From assembly GCF_042646385.1 (NCBI RefSeq), contig NZ_JBHRTO010000001.1:806001-870000 (forward strand): a stretch of 64,000 nt of DNA, written 5' to 3'. The DNA is from Cypionkella sinensis (lineage in GTDB: Bacteria > Pseudomonadota > Alphaproteobacteria > Rhodobacterales > Rhodobacteraceae). The notes beneath the pieces are model-generated. The model worked only from the letters and a program-made list of their open reading frames with translations. It was not told the origin of the DNA and searched no databases. Positions 1-8,959 of this stretch are shown here, in pieces. A program made the translations under genes and the position numbers. Position 1 is the first letter of the stretch; each line of letters starts with the position of its first letter.

Positions 1-285
1 CTGCCCGGCGATCTCGCCACGCAGGTCTTTCAGGATGCGGACCTCACGGCTGGAATGCATCGCATCGCCATAAGACGAGGCTTCGAGGAAATCCACCTGC
101 ACCGGCAAATCAATCTCGCGCACAAGGTCAGCGATGAACACGAAAGACCCGCGCAACAGCCCGACCACGATCAGCTTGTCGCATCCGGCGTAATGCGCGG
201 TGATCTCGCGCGCCAAAGCCTCGACCCGCGCGGCGATGGCCTTGGCCGAAATCATTTGGTCGATGACATAGGGTCGCGCTTGCAT
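1..285 (-). CDS. hpt: Hypoxanthine phosphoribosyltransferase (5' part, runs off the window)
   Basis: Purine salvage enzyme that joins hypoxanthine or guanine to PRPP in the cytoplasm. Only the first 95 codons are present, starting with ATG at 285 and running out of the left edge without a stop. The visible protein has the family pattern VVGLLRGSFVFIADL, followed by VDFLEASSYG, which is typical of the bacterial HPRT N-terminal half. The PRPP-binding signature would lie outside the window. The gene is divergent from the RatA/COQ10-like gene at 353, so the 67 bp between them should hold both promoters. The assignment rests on two conserved motifs. Confidence 0.85.
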   Translation of the reverse strand, partial: MQARPYVIDQMISAKAIAARVEALAREITAHYAGCDKLIVVGLLRGSFVFIADLVREIDLPVQVDFLEASSYGDAMHSSREVRILKDLRGEIAGQ

Positions 286-352
286 GAGGGCCTCTTGATT
301 TCCGGCTGTTTTCTAACCAATACCGCAACACAAGTCACGCGATAGGTTCCCC

Positions 353-811
353 ATGCCGCATCACGCCGAGACAAAATCGCTGCCCTACAAAGCCGTACAG
401 ATGTACGACCTTGTGGCCGATGTCGCGCGCTACCCCGAGTTCCTGCCTTGGACCGCGGCGGCCCGTATCCGCTCGCGCAGCCCGATCGCAGAGGGCGGTG
501 AAGTGATGGAGGCCGATCTGGTGATCAGCTTCAAGGTGTTCCGCGAGAAATTCGGCAGCCGCGTCACCCTGCTGCCTGCGCAAAACAAGATCCTTACCGA
601 ATACATCGACGGCCCGTTCAAACATCTGAAATCGATTTGGAGCTTTCGCGACACGCCCACAGGCTGCGATGTGGCGTTCGAGGTTGATTTCGAATTCCGC
701 AACCCGATCCTCGCCGGCCTGATCGGTCTTGTGTTCAACGAAGCCATGACCCGCGTGGTGCGCGCCTTCGAGGCACGCGCGGCGAAACTCTACCCAGCGC
801 AAATCCCCTAA
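353..811 (+). CDS. SRPBCC protein of the RatA / COQ10 family
   Basis: Protein of 152 residues with the START/SRPBCC fold typical of COQ10 (ubiquinone-binding) and RatA. Near the N-terminus it shows the family hallmark LVADVARYPEFLPW, and the C-terminal part ends in a long helix (GLVFNEAMTRVVRAFEARA). In alphaproteobacteria such proteins are usually named 'type II toxin-antitoxin RatA family toxin', but a role in ubiquinone handling is at least as likely, because no antitoxin partner lies beside it. It stands alone between hpt and cinA. Length matches the family. The fold is certain, the exact role is not. Confidence 0.85.
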   Translation: MPHHAETKSLPYKAVQMYDLVADVARYPEFLPWTAAARIRSRSPIAEGGEVMEADLVISFKVFREKFGSRVTLLPAQNKILTEYIDGPFKHLKSIWSFRDTPTGCDVAFEVDFEFRNPILAGLIGLVFNEAMTRVVRAFEARAAKLYPAQIP

Positions 812-887
812 AATTTATCTAAAAATTTGCTTCATCTTGGCTCAAATACTCCGGGGTGTGGGGCTGGCCCCACTCCCGCAGATGCCC
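812..887. repeat. Intergenic spacer with a short palindrome
   Basis: The 76 bp between two convergent genes start AT-rich, run into CAAATACTCCGGGG and then form a hairpin GTGGGG-CTGG-CCCCAC. There is no clear T-tract on either strand, so it is a weak terminator at best. A related string, CAAGTACTCC followed by CCCC, recurs near 29993 in another intergenic region. That suggests a dispersed intergenic repeat of this genome, although only two imperfect copies are visible here. Confidence 0.35.
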
Positions 888-1349
888 CTAGGCCAACGCG
901 CCCAGAAGCATCGCCAAGGCATGATCCCGCGCCGCCAACCGCACCTTGTCGCGGCCCAAAGGCCCGAACTCCACCGTTTCCACCCGCACGGGCTTGCCAC
1001 GCTGCGCCAGAGCAAAACATACCCGCCCCTCGGGTTTGAACTCTGATCCGCCTGGCCCCGCGATGCCGGTGGTCGATACCGCCAGATCAGCCTGCGAATG
1101 TGCCAAAGCACCTTCGGCCATTGCCGCTGCCACAGGCTCGGACACCGCGCCGAACTCGGCCAGCAGTGCCGCGGGCACGCCCAGCATGTCGATCTTGGCC
1201 TGGTTGGAATAGGTGACGAAACCCCGGTCGAACACGTTGGACGAGCCCGCCGCATCGGTCAGCGCCGCAGCGATCATGCCGCCGGTGCAGCTTTCGGCGC
1301 AAGCGATACGGTAGCCCCAATAGCGCGCCAGCCGCAGCAACTCAGACAT
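888..1349 (-). CDS. CinA C-terminal domain protein (nicotinamide-nucleotide amidohydrolase, PncC type)
   Basis: Stand-alone CinA C-terminal domain of 153 residues. In characterised relatives this domain deamidates nicotinamide mononucleotide as part of pyridine nucleotide recycling. Family motifs are complete: AESCTGG at residues 18-24 and STTGIAGPGGS at about 92-102. The N-terminal MoCF-like domain of full-length CinA is absent, which is normal for the PncC form. ATG at 1349 follows the pgpA stop by only a few bases, so it should be the last gene of an ispDF-pgpA-cinA operon. Activity itself is inferred from the family. Confidence 0.9.
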   Translation of the reverse strand: MSELLRLARYWGYRIACAESCTGGMIAAALTDAAGSSNVFDRGFVTYSNQAKIDMLGVPAALLAEFGAVSEPVAAAMAEGALAHSQADLAVSTTGIAGPGGSEFKPEGRVCFALAQRGKPVRVETVEFGPLGRDKVRLAARDHALAMLLGALA

Positions 1350-1352
1350 ATG

Positions 1353-1850
1353 TCACCTCAGCAAGATCATCGGAATGTGATAGGCCGCAGCCGCCACGAT
1401 GGTGGCAATCCCAGCAAACAACCCCGCCCACAAATCGTCAAGCATAACCCCGGCCGGATCGTGCCGCCGGTCGGCGCGGCCGACCAGCCAGGGCTTCCAG
1501 ATGTCAAACAGCCGGAAGAACAGAAAGGCGGCAATCGGGGCGGGGTAGGGCAGAAAGCCCTCATGCCCGCGCCACCAGAAGGCGGCGGAGGAAAACAGCA
1601 AGGCGATCCATTGGCCAGCCACTTCGTCGATCACGAATTCCGACGGGTCGGCGGTGGGCGTGTCGCGCAACTCGACCGAAACCGCCCAGAAGCCCAAGGC
1701 GGTGACGGCCAACGTCGCCACCAGCAGCACCGGAAAGCCCGCGTAGCGGTCGATCAGCAGCGCCATGATCACCGCAACCAGCGACCCCCATGTGCCCGGC
1801 GCGGGTCGCAGCAGGCCTGCGCCAAACCAGATCGCCAAAGCCCGCGTCAT
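1353..1850 (-). CDS. pgpA: Phosphatidylglycerophosphatase A
   Basis: Membrane phosphatase that dephosphorylates phosphatidylglycerol phosphate to phosphatidylglycerol. The protein has 165 residues, with PAPGTWGS near residues 16-23, the acidic stretch DPSEFVIDEVAGQW at 68-81, and FDIWKPW plus GVMLDDLWAG at 115-143, all family signatures, between hydrophobic segments. An in-frame ORF reaches further upstream to 2042, but that extension is antisense-like sequence over ispDF. ATG at 1850 overlaps the ispDF stop as ATGA and gives the normal family length. It is co-transcribed with ispDF and cinA. Confidence 0.92.
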   Translation of the reverse strand: MTRALAIWFGAGLLRPAPGTWGSLVAVIMALLIDRYAGFPVLLVATLAVTALGFWAVSVELRDTPTADPSEFVIDEVAGQWIALLFSSAAFWWRGHEGFLPYPAPIAAFLFFRLFDIWKPWLVGRADRRHDPAGVMLDDLWAGLFAGIATIVAAAAYHIPMILLR

Positions 1851-2971
1851 GCCCGCACCAAGGCGCAAGTCGCCATCGCGGCGATGCCTTCCTCGCGGCC
1901 GGTGAAGCCAAGACGTTCCGAGGTGGTGGCCTTTACCGACACCTTCTCTACCGCCACCTCCATGATCGCGGCCAAAGCCTGCCGCATCGCCTCGGCATGG
2001 GGGCCGACCTTGGGGCGCTCGCAGATCAGCGTCACATCGCAATTGGCCAGCGCAAAGCCTTTTGCCCGCGCCAGCCGCATGGCATGGGCGAGGAAGATCT
2101 TGCTTTCAGCCCCTTTCCATTGCGGATCAGATGGCGGGAAGTGGCGGCCAATGTCACCCTCGGCCAGCGCGCCATAGATCGCATCGGTCAGCGCGTGCAT
2201 CCCCACATCGGCGTCGGAATGGCCGAGCAAGCCCTTGCCATGCGGCACTTTCACCCCACAAAGCCAGACGCCATCGCCATCGCAAAACGCATGCACGTCA
2301 AAGCCGTTGCCCACCCGCAGATCCATCTGCCGCCCCCTCAAGATCGCCTCTGCCGATGCGAAATCGCCCGGAAAGGTCAGTTTCAGATTATCCTCATCGC
2401 CCGCGACGATCACCACATCCAGCCCATGCGCGCGCGCTATTGCCACATCATCGGCGGCTTCGGCGGGATGGGCGCGGTGCGCCGCCAATATGGCGTCGAA
2501 CCGAAAGCCCTGCGGGGTTTGCGCGCGAAACAGCCCGTCACGCGGCACAGTGCCAGCGACCAAGCCTGCCGCGCCGCGCCACAAAGCATCCGTCACCGCC
2601 AGTGCCGGGGCCGCCCCCTGCGCCTGATCGAGCGCTGCGATCACCGCAGCAATCACCTTCTGTGGCACCAGGGGCCGTGCGCCATCATGGATCAGCACGC
2701 GGCTGATGCCTTGGCCCGCCAAAGCCTCCAAAGCGTTGCGCACAGATTGCGTGCGCGTGGCACCACCTTCGACGATCTGCACATCCAGCCCTATGGCCTC
2801 GGCGCGCGCGCGATCATCGGGATGCATCACGAGCACACGGCGCATGCCGTCAAATGCCGCCACCGCATGCGCCACAACCGGACGCCCGGCCAGCATCTGC
2901 CATTGCTTGGGCACATCGCCGCCTGCGCGCAAGCCGCGCCCGGCAGCGGTGATGATCGCGGCTGTCGTCAT
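1847..2971 (-). CDS. ispDF: Bifunctional IspD/IspF enzyme of the MEP isoprenoid pathway
   Basis: Fused enzyme of 374 residues. The IspD half (about 1-213) forms CDP-methylerythritol from MEP and CTP. The IspF half (about 216-374) makes the 2,4-cyclodiphosphate. Visible motifs are the nucleotide-binding AAGRGLRAGGDVPKQW (residues 9-24), HDGARP in IspD, then GNGFDVHAF and GHSDADVGMHAL, with the metal-binding Asp/His set of IspF. The fusion is common in alphaproteobacteria, where the middle enzyme IspE is encoded elsewhere. It is the first gene of the operon with pgpA and cinA and is divergent from dusB. Confidence 0.96.
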   Translation of the reverse strand: MTTAAIITAAGRGLRAGGDVPKQWQMLAGRPVVAHAVAAFDGMRRVLVMHPDDRARAEAIGLDVQIVEGGATRTQSVRNALEALAGQGISRVLIHDGARPLVPQKVIAAVIAALDQAQGAAPALAVTDALWRGAAGLVAGTVPRDGLFRAQTPQGFRFDAILAAHRAHPAEAADDVAIARAHGLDVVIVAGDEDNLKLTFPGDFASAEAILRGRQMDLRVGNGFDVHAFCDGDGVWLCGVKVPHGKGLLGHSDADVGMHALTDAIYGALAEGDIGRHFPPSDPQWKGAESKIFLAHAMRLARAKGFALANCDVTLICERPKVGPHAEAMRQALAAIMEVAVEKVSVKATTSERLGFTGREEGIAAMATCALVRA

Positions 2972-3072
2972 TCGGTTTCCTTTTCGCTCTATCTATGCGA
3001 CGGGCCAAGGCGTGACAATCAGGCTAAGATCATGCGCATCCGGCCACGAAATGCAGCAGAGTCGCCTATTAT

Positions 3073-3101
3073 TTGTGCAATGCTTAGAAATAGGGCATAA
3101 A
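3073..3101 (+). promoter_or_regulatory. Candidate sigma-70 promoter of the dusB-ntrBC operon
   Basis: TTGTGC at 3073-3078 and CATAAA at 3096-3101 are separated by exactly 17 bp and lie about 60 bp before the dusB ATG. The region between ispDF and dusB holds no gene. This is motif matching only. Confidence 0.4.
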
Positions 3102-3163
3102 CCGCAGCGCTAGCCCTTGGCGAAGCCCCCACCCAAGCGCATGTTTCCGGCAAAGGAGCCGCA

Positions 3164-4153
3164 ATGTCCCTGTCTTTAGGCGCCATCTCTCTGCATCCCC
3201 CGGTGATTCTGGCACCGATGGCGGGCATCACCGATCTGCCGTTTCGGCGGATGGTGGCGGGCTTTGGCGCGGGCCTTGTGGTGTCTGAGATGATCGCATC
3301 CGAAGAAGTGATGAAGGCGCAGCCTTTGGCGCGGGCGCGGGCGGAACTGGGCTTTGCCGAGGCGGCGACCTCGGTGCAACTCGCGGGCCGCGATCCCTAT
3401 TGGATGGCCGAGGCCGCGCGCTATGTCGAAGCACAGGGCGCGCGGGTGATTGATATCAACATGGGCTGCCCCGCCAAACGGGTGACAGCGGCGGGCGGCA
3501 ATGGCGCTTGCGGTTCGGCCTTGATGAAAGAACCCGAACTGGCGCTGGCGCTGATCGAGGCTGTGGTGGGGGCGGTGTCGGTGCCCGTGACGCTGAAAAC
3601 TCGGCTGGGTTGGGATGATCAAAGCCTGAATGCACCGAAAATCGCCAAATCTGCCGAAGGGGCGGGGGTGCAGATGATCACCATTCATGGCCGCACCCGT
3701 TGCCAGTTCTACAAAGGCCGCGCCGATTGGGCGGCGATTGCAGCGGTGAAAGCCGCCGTCGCGGTGCCGGTGATCGCCAACGGCGATATCGTCGATGTCG
3801 CAAGCGCGCGTCAGGCCTTGGCACAATCCGGCGCCGATGGCGTGATGATCGGGCGCGGTGCCGAAGGCGCGCCGTGGCGGCTGGCGGAAATCGCCCATGC
3901 GCTTTACGGCACGCCCGCGCCGCAGGTGCCCGAAGGCGCGGCGCGCGCCGATCTGGTGATCGCGCATTACGATCACATGCTGGAGTTCTACGGCGAGTCC
4001 TTGGGCCTGCGCGTCGCACGCAAGCATCTGGGTTGGTATCTTGAGGTCGCAGACATCACCGCCAACCGCGACGCGATCCTGACCGCAACCGCCCCCGCCA
4101 CTGTGCGCGCCTTGATCCGCGACAGCTTTGCAGCCGTGCAGGTGGCCGCATGA
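3164..4153 (+). CDS. dusB: tRNA-dihydrouridine synthase DusB (NifR3 family)
   Basis: FMN-dependent TIM-barrel enzyme that reduces specific uridines of tRNA to dihydrouridine. It has 329 residues, the usual length. Motifs include APMAGITDLPFRRM (17-30), VQLAGRDP, INMGCPAKRV (98-107), which carries the Cys of the Dus signature, HGRTR and NGDI. A good ribosome site (AAAGGAG) precedes the ATG. It is the first gene of the classic Rhodobacter nifR3-ntrB-ntrC arrangement, and its stop overlaps the ntrB start as ATGA. Genetic linkage to nitrogen regulation is conserved in this group, although the enzyme acts on tRNA. Confidence 0.97.
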   Translation: MSLSLGAISLHPPVILAPMAGITDLPFRRMVAGFGAGLVVSEMIASEEVMKAQPLARARAELGFAEAATSVQLAGRDPYWMAEAARYVEAQGARVIDINMGCPAKRVTAAGGNGACGSALMKEPELALALIEAVVGAVSVPVTLKTRLGWDDQSLNAPKIAKSAEGAGVQMITIHGRTRCQFYKGRADWAAIAAVKAAVAVPVIANGDIVDVASARQALAQSGADGVMIGRGAEGAPWRLAEIAHALYGTPAPQVPEGAARADLVIAHYDHMLEFYGESLGLRVARKHLGWYLEVADITANRDAILTATAPATVRALIRDSFAAVQVAA

Positions 4154-5235
4154 CCGCTTTCAACGGTGCCGCCCTCTGGGCCTCGCTGCCGCTGCCCGCG
4201 ATCCTGGTCAGCCCGACGCGGACGATTCTGGATGTGAACCCTCCGGCCGAAACCTTCCTGAACGCCTCTGCCCGCAGCTTGATCGGCCAGCCTTTGCTGG
4301 ACCGGCTGTCGATTGACGCCCCGATGGAGGATGCGCTTGCCCGCGTCCATGCCCACGAATCGCCTTTGTTCATCGCCGAGGCTGATGTGACGACTGGCGA
4401 GCGCGCCCCGGTGCAATGCGCGCTGCAAATGGCCCCGCTGCAAGACAGCGCCGGCTGCGTGCTGCTGCTGATTTCCCCGCGCGAGATTGCTGAACGGCTG
4501 GGCCGATCCATGCAAGTGACATCCGCCGCTAAATCCGCCATCGGCATGGCCGAAATGCTGGCGCATGAGATCAAGAACCCGCTGGCCGGCATCTCGGGCG
4601 CGGCACAACTGCTGGCGATGGGGCTTGGCCCCGAAGACCTTGAACTGACCGATCTGATCGTCGAGGAAACCCGTCGCATCGTCAAACTGCTGGAGCAGGT
4701 CGAGCAATTCGGCAACCTGCGCCCGCCTGCGCGCCGCGCGGTGAACATCCATGATGCGCTGGACCGCGCCCGCCGCTCGGCCCTCGTGGGTTACGGCGCG
4801 CATATGAACATCATTGAAGATTATGATCCGTCGTTGCCCGCAACCTTCGCCGACAATGACCAGTTGATGCAGGTGTTCCTGAACCTGCTGAAAAACGCCT
4901 CTGAGGCTGCCGGGCCGAAAGGCGGCACCATCCGTCTGCACACGTTCTACGATCACAGCCTGCGCCGTCGCCGCAAGGATGGCTCGGGCTCGACCCTGCC
5001 TTTGCAGGTTGAGATCATCGACGACGGCCCCGGCATCCCGCCTGAAATCGCCAGTGACATCTTCGAGCCCTTCGTTTCGGGGCGCGAGAACGGCACCGGG
5101 CTTGGTCTCGCGCTGGTGTCCAAGATCATCTCTGACCACGAGGGCTGGATTTCGGTCGATTCCGCCCCCGGCCGCACGGTTTTCCGCATTTCCCTTCCAC
5201 TCGCCCCGCGCGGGTTATCCGAGGAGTCTTCTTGA
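4150..5235 (+). CDS. ntrB: Nitrogen regulation sensor histidine kinase NtrB
   Basis: Cytoplasmic kinase/phosphatase of 361 residues that controls NtrC phosphorylation in response to PII protein. An N-terminal PAS-like domain (about 10-120) is followed by the H-box MLAHEIKNPLAGISG with phospho-acceptor His139, the N-box FLNLLKNASEA, and ATP-lid motifs DDGPGIPPE and GTGLGLALV. No membrane segments are visible, as expected for NtrB. It overlaps dusB at its start and ntrC at its end (stop TGA and next ATG share one base), which indicates translational coupling within one operon. Confidence 0.96.
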   Translation: MTAFNGAALWASLPLPAILVSPTRTILDVNPPAETFLNASARSLIGQPLLDRLSIDAPMEDALARVHAHESPLFIAEADVTTGERAPVQCALQMAPLQDSAGCVLLLISPREIAERLGRSMQVTSAAKSAIGMAEMLAHEIKNPLAGISGAAQLLAMGLGPEDLELTDLIVEETRRIVKLLEQVEQFGNLRPPARRAVNIHDALDRARRSALVGYGAHMNIIEDYDPSLPATFADNDQLMQVFLNLLKNASEAAGPKGGTIRLHTFYDHSLRRRRKDGSGSTLPLQVEIIDDGPGIPPEIASDIFEPFVSGRENGTGLGLALVSKIISDHEGWISVDSAPGRTVFRISLPLAPRGLSEESS

Positions 5236-6602
5236 TGGACGGCACGATTCTTGTCGCCGACGACGACCGCACCATCCGCACGGTGCTGACCCAGGCGCTG
5301 ACCCGCGCAGGCTGCAAGGTGCATGCCACATCCAGCCTGATGACGCTGATGCGCTGGGTGGAAGAGGGCAAAGGCGATCTGGTGATTTCGGATGTGATCA
5401 TGCCCGATGGCAACGGGCTCGAGGCTTTGCCGCGCATCGCCAATCTGCGACCCGGCCTGCCGGTGATCGTGATTTCGGCGCAGAACACCATCATGACCGC
5501 CATTCAGGCCGCCGAAGCCGAGGCGTTTGACTATCTGCCGAAACCCTTCGACTTGCCCGATCTGATGAAACGCTCAGCCCGCGCGCTGGATCTGAAGCGC
5601 CACGCCCCCAAACCAATGGCCGCCCCGCGTGAGATGGGCGACGATCTGCCCTTGGTGGGCCGCACGCCGTCGATGCAGGCGCTGTATCGGCTGGTCGCCC
5701 GCGTGATGAACGCCGATCTGCCGGTGCTGATCTCGGGCGAATCCGGCACCGGCAAATCGCTGATCGCCCGTGCCGTTCACGATTTTTCCGACCGCCGCAG
5801 CCAGCCCTTCATCACCGCGCAATCCAATGATCTGGCTGGCGTTGACGGCATTGCCACGCTGCTCGCGCGCGCCAAAGGCGGCTCTCTGGTGCTGGATGAG
5901 GTGTCGGATTTCGACGAAGACGCGCAGGCCCGTCTGGTGCGGATGCTGGATGTGATGGGCGACCACGCCCCGCGCATCATGGCAACCTCTCAGGCCGATC
6001 TGGGCCAGAAGATGGAGGCAGGCGCTTTCCGCAAAGATCTGTTCTATCGCCTCGGCGGCGTTACCCTGCAAGTGCCGCCCCTGCGCGAACGGGTTGAGGA
6101 CATCCCGCTGCTGGCCGAACATTTCCTTGCCCGTGGCGAACGGGATATGGGCCTGCAACGGCGTCTTTCGCCCGAAGCCATGGCGATCGTGCGCGCCTAT
6201 CCCTGGCCCGGCAACGTGCGCCAGTTGGAAAACCTGCTGAAACGGCTGCTCGTGACAGCAACAGAACCGGAAATCTCCAAGGCCGAAATCGAACAAGCGC
6301 TGGGGGCGGCTCAGCCGGTGCAGATCAACCGGGCAGGGGGCATGGATGGCGAGAAACTCTCGGCTTCGGTCGCCCGCCATCTGCAACGCTATTTCGATTT
6401 GCACGGTGGCCAACTGCCGCCCGCCGGTGTCTACGACCGCATTCTGCGCGAAATGGAGGTGCCGTTGATCGAAATCGCCCTCGACGCAACGGGGGGCAAT
6501 CAAGCCAAATGTGCCGATTTGCTGGGCATCAACCGCAATACCTTGCGTAAGAAGATCACAGACCTCGATATCCGCGTGACACGGCGGCGCAAGCTGATGT
6601 AA
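5235..6602 (+). CDS. ntrC: Nitrogen response regulator NtrC, without the GAFTGA loop
   Basis: Response regulator of 455 residues: receiver (about 1-120, phospho-Asp in VISDVIMPDG at residue 53), AAA+ domain (Walker A GESGTGKS at 168-175, Walker B LVLDEVSDF) and a C-terminal Fis-type helix-turn-helix (ATGGNQAKCADLLGINRNTLRK). The segment between ITAQSNDL and the Walker B strand is shortened, and the GAFTGA loop used to contact sigma-54 is missing. NtrC of Rhodobacter capsulatus has the same deletion and activates the sigma-70 enzyme, so that mode is expected here. ATG at 5235 is preferred over TTG at 5232 and has GAGGAG upstream. Confidence 0.96.
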   Translation: MDGTILVADDDRTIRTVLTQALTRAGCKVHATSSLMTLMRWVEEGKGDLVISDVIMPDGNGLEALPRIANLRPGLPVIVISAQNTIMTAIQAAEAEAFDYLPKPFDLPDLMKRSARALDLKRHAPKPMAAPREMGDDLPLVGRTPSMQALYRLVARVMNADLPVLISGESGTGKSLIARAVHDFSDRRSQPFITAQSNDLAGVDGIATLLARAKGGSLVLDEVSDFDEDAQARLVRMLDVMGDHAPRIMATSQADLGQKMEAGAFRKDLFYRLGGVTLQVPPLRERVEDIPLLAEHFLARGERDMGLQRRLSPEAMAIVRAYPWPGNVRQLENLLKRLLVTATEPEISKAEIEQALGAAQPVQINRAGGMDGEKLSASVARHLQRYFDLHGGQLPPAGVYDRILREMEVPLIEIALDATGGNQAKCADLLGINRNTLRKKITDLDIRVTRRRKLM

Positions 6603-6694
6603 AACCGCCACAGGCAGAGTGCTTTGCGCGTAACGTGGCGCGAAAGGCACAGGCCTGTGGCGGGGCTGACACTCCGCAGGGTTTGGGGGGATCA

Positions 6695-8959
6695 GTGCAG
6701 GGCGCTTACCGCAGTCTGACATGGGCTAAACTGGCGCGCCTGCGCCGGATGCGGCGCGTGCAAAACGGGCTGACTTTTGGGCTGGTGCTGCTTGGCCCCT
6801 TGCTGGCGGTGGCGACGTTTCTGGCCCTTGGGCCGCTGAACCTTGGCGCTTCATCGCAGAACCTGCGGCTGATCCTGCTGGCCGACATGATCTATATCCT
6901 GCTCGTCGCAGGGCTGGTGTTGGCCCGCGTGATGCGGATGATCGCGGATCGCCGCTCGCAATCGGCAGGCTCGGCGCTGCACCTGCGGCTGACTGGGGTG
7001 TTCGCCTTCGTGGCCTTGGTGCCGACGATTCTGGTGGCGGTATTCGCGGTGCTGACGGTGAATATCGGGCTTGAAGGCTGGTTTTCCGACCGGGTCAGCA
7101 ATGTGGTCTCTGCCTCTCTGACCGCCGCGCAAGCCTATGAGGATGAACAGACCAGCGCGCTGAAAGACGATGCGAGCGCGTTGGGGGCGTTCCTGAACCT
7201 TGCCAAGCAAAAGACCTTCTTTCTGCAAGACGATCAGGTCCGCCCGATCCTGACCCAAGGTCAGGCGGCTATTCAGCGCGGTCTGAAAGAGGTTTTTCTG
7301 ATCGACGGCAGCGGCACCCTGAAAACCCGTGGCGAGCGGTCATATCTGTTCGATTTCGAACCGCCGACGCCCGCTGAACTCGCCCGCGCCAAGGCGGGCG
7401 AAGTGGTGGTTATTCAGGATTGGGCCAACGACGAATTCCGCGCGCTGGTGCATCTTGAGGCTTTTGCCGACCGCTATCTTTACGTCTCGCGCAAGGTTGA
7501 TGGCGGTATCCTGTCGCTTCTGGATGAAACCAAGGAAACGGTGCGGCTTTATCAGCAGCTCGAGTCAGAGCGCGGCAAGATCCTGTTCAACTTCGGCCTG
7601 TTGTATCTTGGCTTTGCGCTGATCCTGGTGCTGGCCGCGGTCTGGCTGGGCCTATGGTTTGCCGAACGCCTCAGCCGCCCGGTCGGGCGTTTGGCCTATG
7701 CGGTGGGCCGGGTCAGCGCGGGCGATCTGGATGTGCAGGTGATCGAGGAAGAAGGCGATGATGAGATCGCCACTTTGTCGCGTGTTTTCAACCAGATGAC
7801 GCATCAACTTAAAGGCCAGCGAGAGGCTTTGATCGAAGGCCATCGACACACCGAACAGCGCCGCCGCCTGTTCGATTCCGTCCTGTCCAATGTCACCGCC
7901 GGGGTGATCGGGCTGGATGCCGATGGCGATATAGATTTCGCCAACCGTGCCGCCGAACGCCTGCTGGAACTCGCCGATGGTGCCGCCGAAGTGCCGCTTG
8001 CCGCCGCCGTGCCGGAATTTGCCGCACTGTTTGAGCGGCTCCGTGAGGTCGGCGGATCGGCCGTGCAGGAAGAAATCCGCCTGACCCGCAAGGGCAAGCT
8101 GGAAAGCCTGCTGGTGCGCATGTCGGTGCGGCGCAGCGATTCCGGGCGGTTGGAGGGCTATGTGGTGGCGTTTGACGATGTGACCGAACTCGTCTCGGCG
8201 CAGCGCATGGCGGCTTGGGGTGACGTCGCCCGCCGCATCGCGCATGAAATCAAGAACCCGCTGACCCCGATCCAGCTTTCCGCCGAGCGTATCAAACGCA
8301 AATTCCGTGGTCAGGTGCAGGAACCCGAGGATCTGGATCAGTATACCGAAGTTATTGTGCGCCAAACCAATGACTTGCGCCGCATTGTTGATGAGTTTTC
8401 CAAATTCGCCCGCATGCCCGAGCCGGATCGCCGCGAGACCGATCTGGTGGCGCTGTTGCGCGCGGCTGTCATGTTGCAGGAGAATGGCCAGCCCAATGTC
8501 ACCTTCCGCCGCACGCTGGTCGATGGCCCCCTGATGATGGAGCTTGATGGCACCATGATCGGTCAGGCGCTGACCAATTTGATCAAGAATGCAGGCGAAG
8601 CCATTGAAACTTTGCAGGAAAAATCAAATCCGCCCGATCTTGTGCCCGAAATCCGCGTCAGCCTGACGGTGGATGAAACAGAGGCGACTATCCGCATCAT
8701 GGACAATGGCATCGGCCTGCCGCCAGACCGCGCGCGGCTGTTTGAGCCCTATGTCACCACGCGTGAAAAAGGCACTGGCCTTGGCCTGCCGATTGTGAAG
8801 AAAATCATTGAAGAACATGGCGGTACGCTCACTCTTGAAGATGCGCCCGTCTTTGAAAACAACGCCCATGCCGGGGCCATGGCGGTGATTCAACTGCCAC
8901 GCGCCCCACGCAAACGGGGCGTGCGCAACACGGGCCAAACTGGCCAGGGGGAAAAATGA
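6695..8959 (+). CDS. ntrY: Membrane sensor histidine kinase NtrY
   Basis: Sensor kinase of about 754 residues. N-terminal hydrophobic segments are followed by an extracytoplasmic part, a further membrane segment (near YLGFALILVLAAVWLGLW), a HAMP linker, a PAS domain (VIGLDADGDIDFAN) and a kinase core with RIAHEIKNPLTPIQLSAERIK, the ATP-lid motif DNGIGLPPDRA and TGLGLPIVKKI. It is thought to act with NtrX in nitrogen, redox or envelope signalling. The ORF opens at GTG 6635, but GTG 6695 has a six-G ribosome site just upstream and is preferred. Its end overlaps ntrX as ATGA. Confidence 0.94.
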   Translation: MQGAYRSLTWAKLARLRRMRRVQNGLTFGLVLLGPLLAVATFLALGPLNLGASSQNLRLILLADMIYILLVAGLVLARVMRMIADRRSQSAGSALHLRLTGVFAFVALVPTILVAVFAVLTVNIGLEGWFSDRVSNVVSASLTAAQAYEDEQTSALKDDASALGAFLNLAKQKTFFLQDDQVRPILTQGQAAIQRGLKEVFLIDGSGTLKTRGERSYLFDFEPPTPAELARAKAGEVVVIQDWANDEFRALVHLEAFADRYLYVSRKVDGGILSLLDETKETVRLYQQLESERGKILFNFGLLYLGFALILVLAAVWLGLWFAERLSRPVGRLAYAVGRVSAGDLDVQVIEEEGDDEIATLSRVFNQMTHQLKGQREALIEGHRHTEQRRRLFDSVLSNVTAGVIGLDADGDIDFANRAAERLLELADGAAEVPLAAAVPEFAALFERLREVGGSAVQEEIRLTRKGKLESLLVRMSVRRSDSGRLEGYVVAFDDVTELVSAQRMAAWGDVARRIAHEIKNPLTPIQLSAERIKRKFRGQVQEPEDLDQYTEVIVRQTNDLRRIVDEFSKFARMPEPDRRETDLVALLRAAVMLQENGQPNVTFRRTLVDGPLMMELDGTMIGQALTNLIKNAGEAIETLQEKSNPPDLVPEIRVSLTVDETEATIRIMDNGIGLPPDRARLFEPYVTTREKGTGLGLPIVKKIIEEHGGTLTLEDAPVFENNAHAGAMAVIQLPRAPRKRGVRNTGQTGQGEK

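Noticed and set aside
1851..2042. N-terminal extension of pgpA to 2042
   Set aside because: The added 64 residues are Arg/Gly/His-rich antisense of ispDF. ATG 1850 gives the usual family length and an ATGA overlap.
1098..3100. Two long plus-strand frames (1098-2177 and 1790-3100) opposite cinA, pgpA and ispDF
   Set aside because: They are antisense to three genes with clear family motifs, and they overlap each other.
3988..5139. A 383-codon minus-strand frame under dusB and ntrB
   Set aside because: Antisense to ntrB with intact kinase motifs. No ribosome site and no recognisable product.
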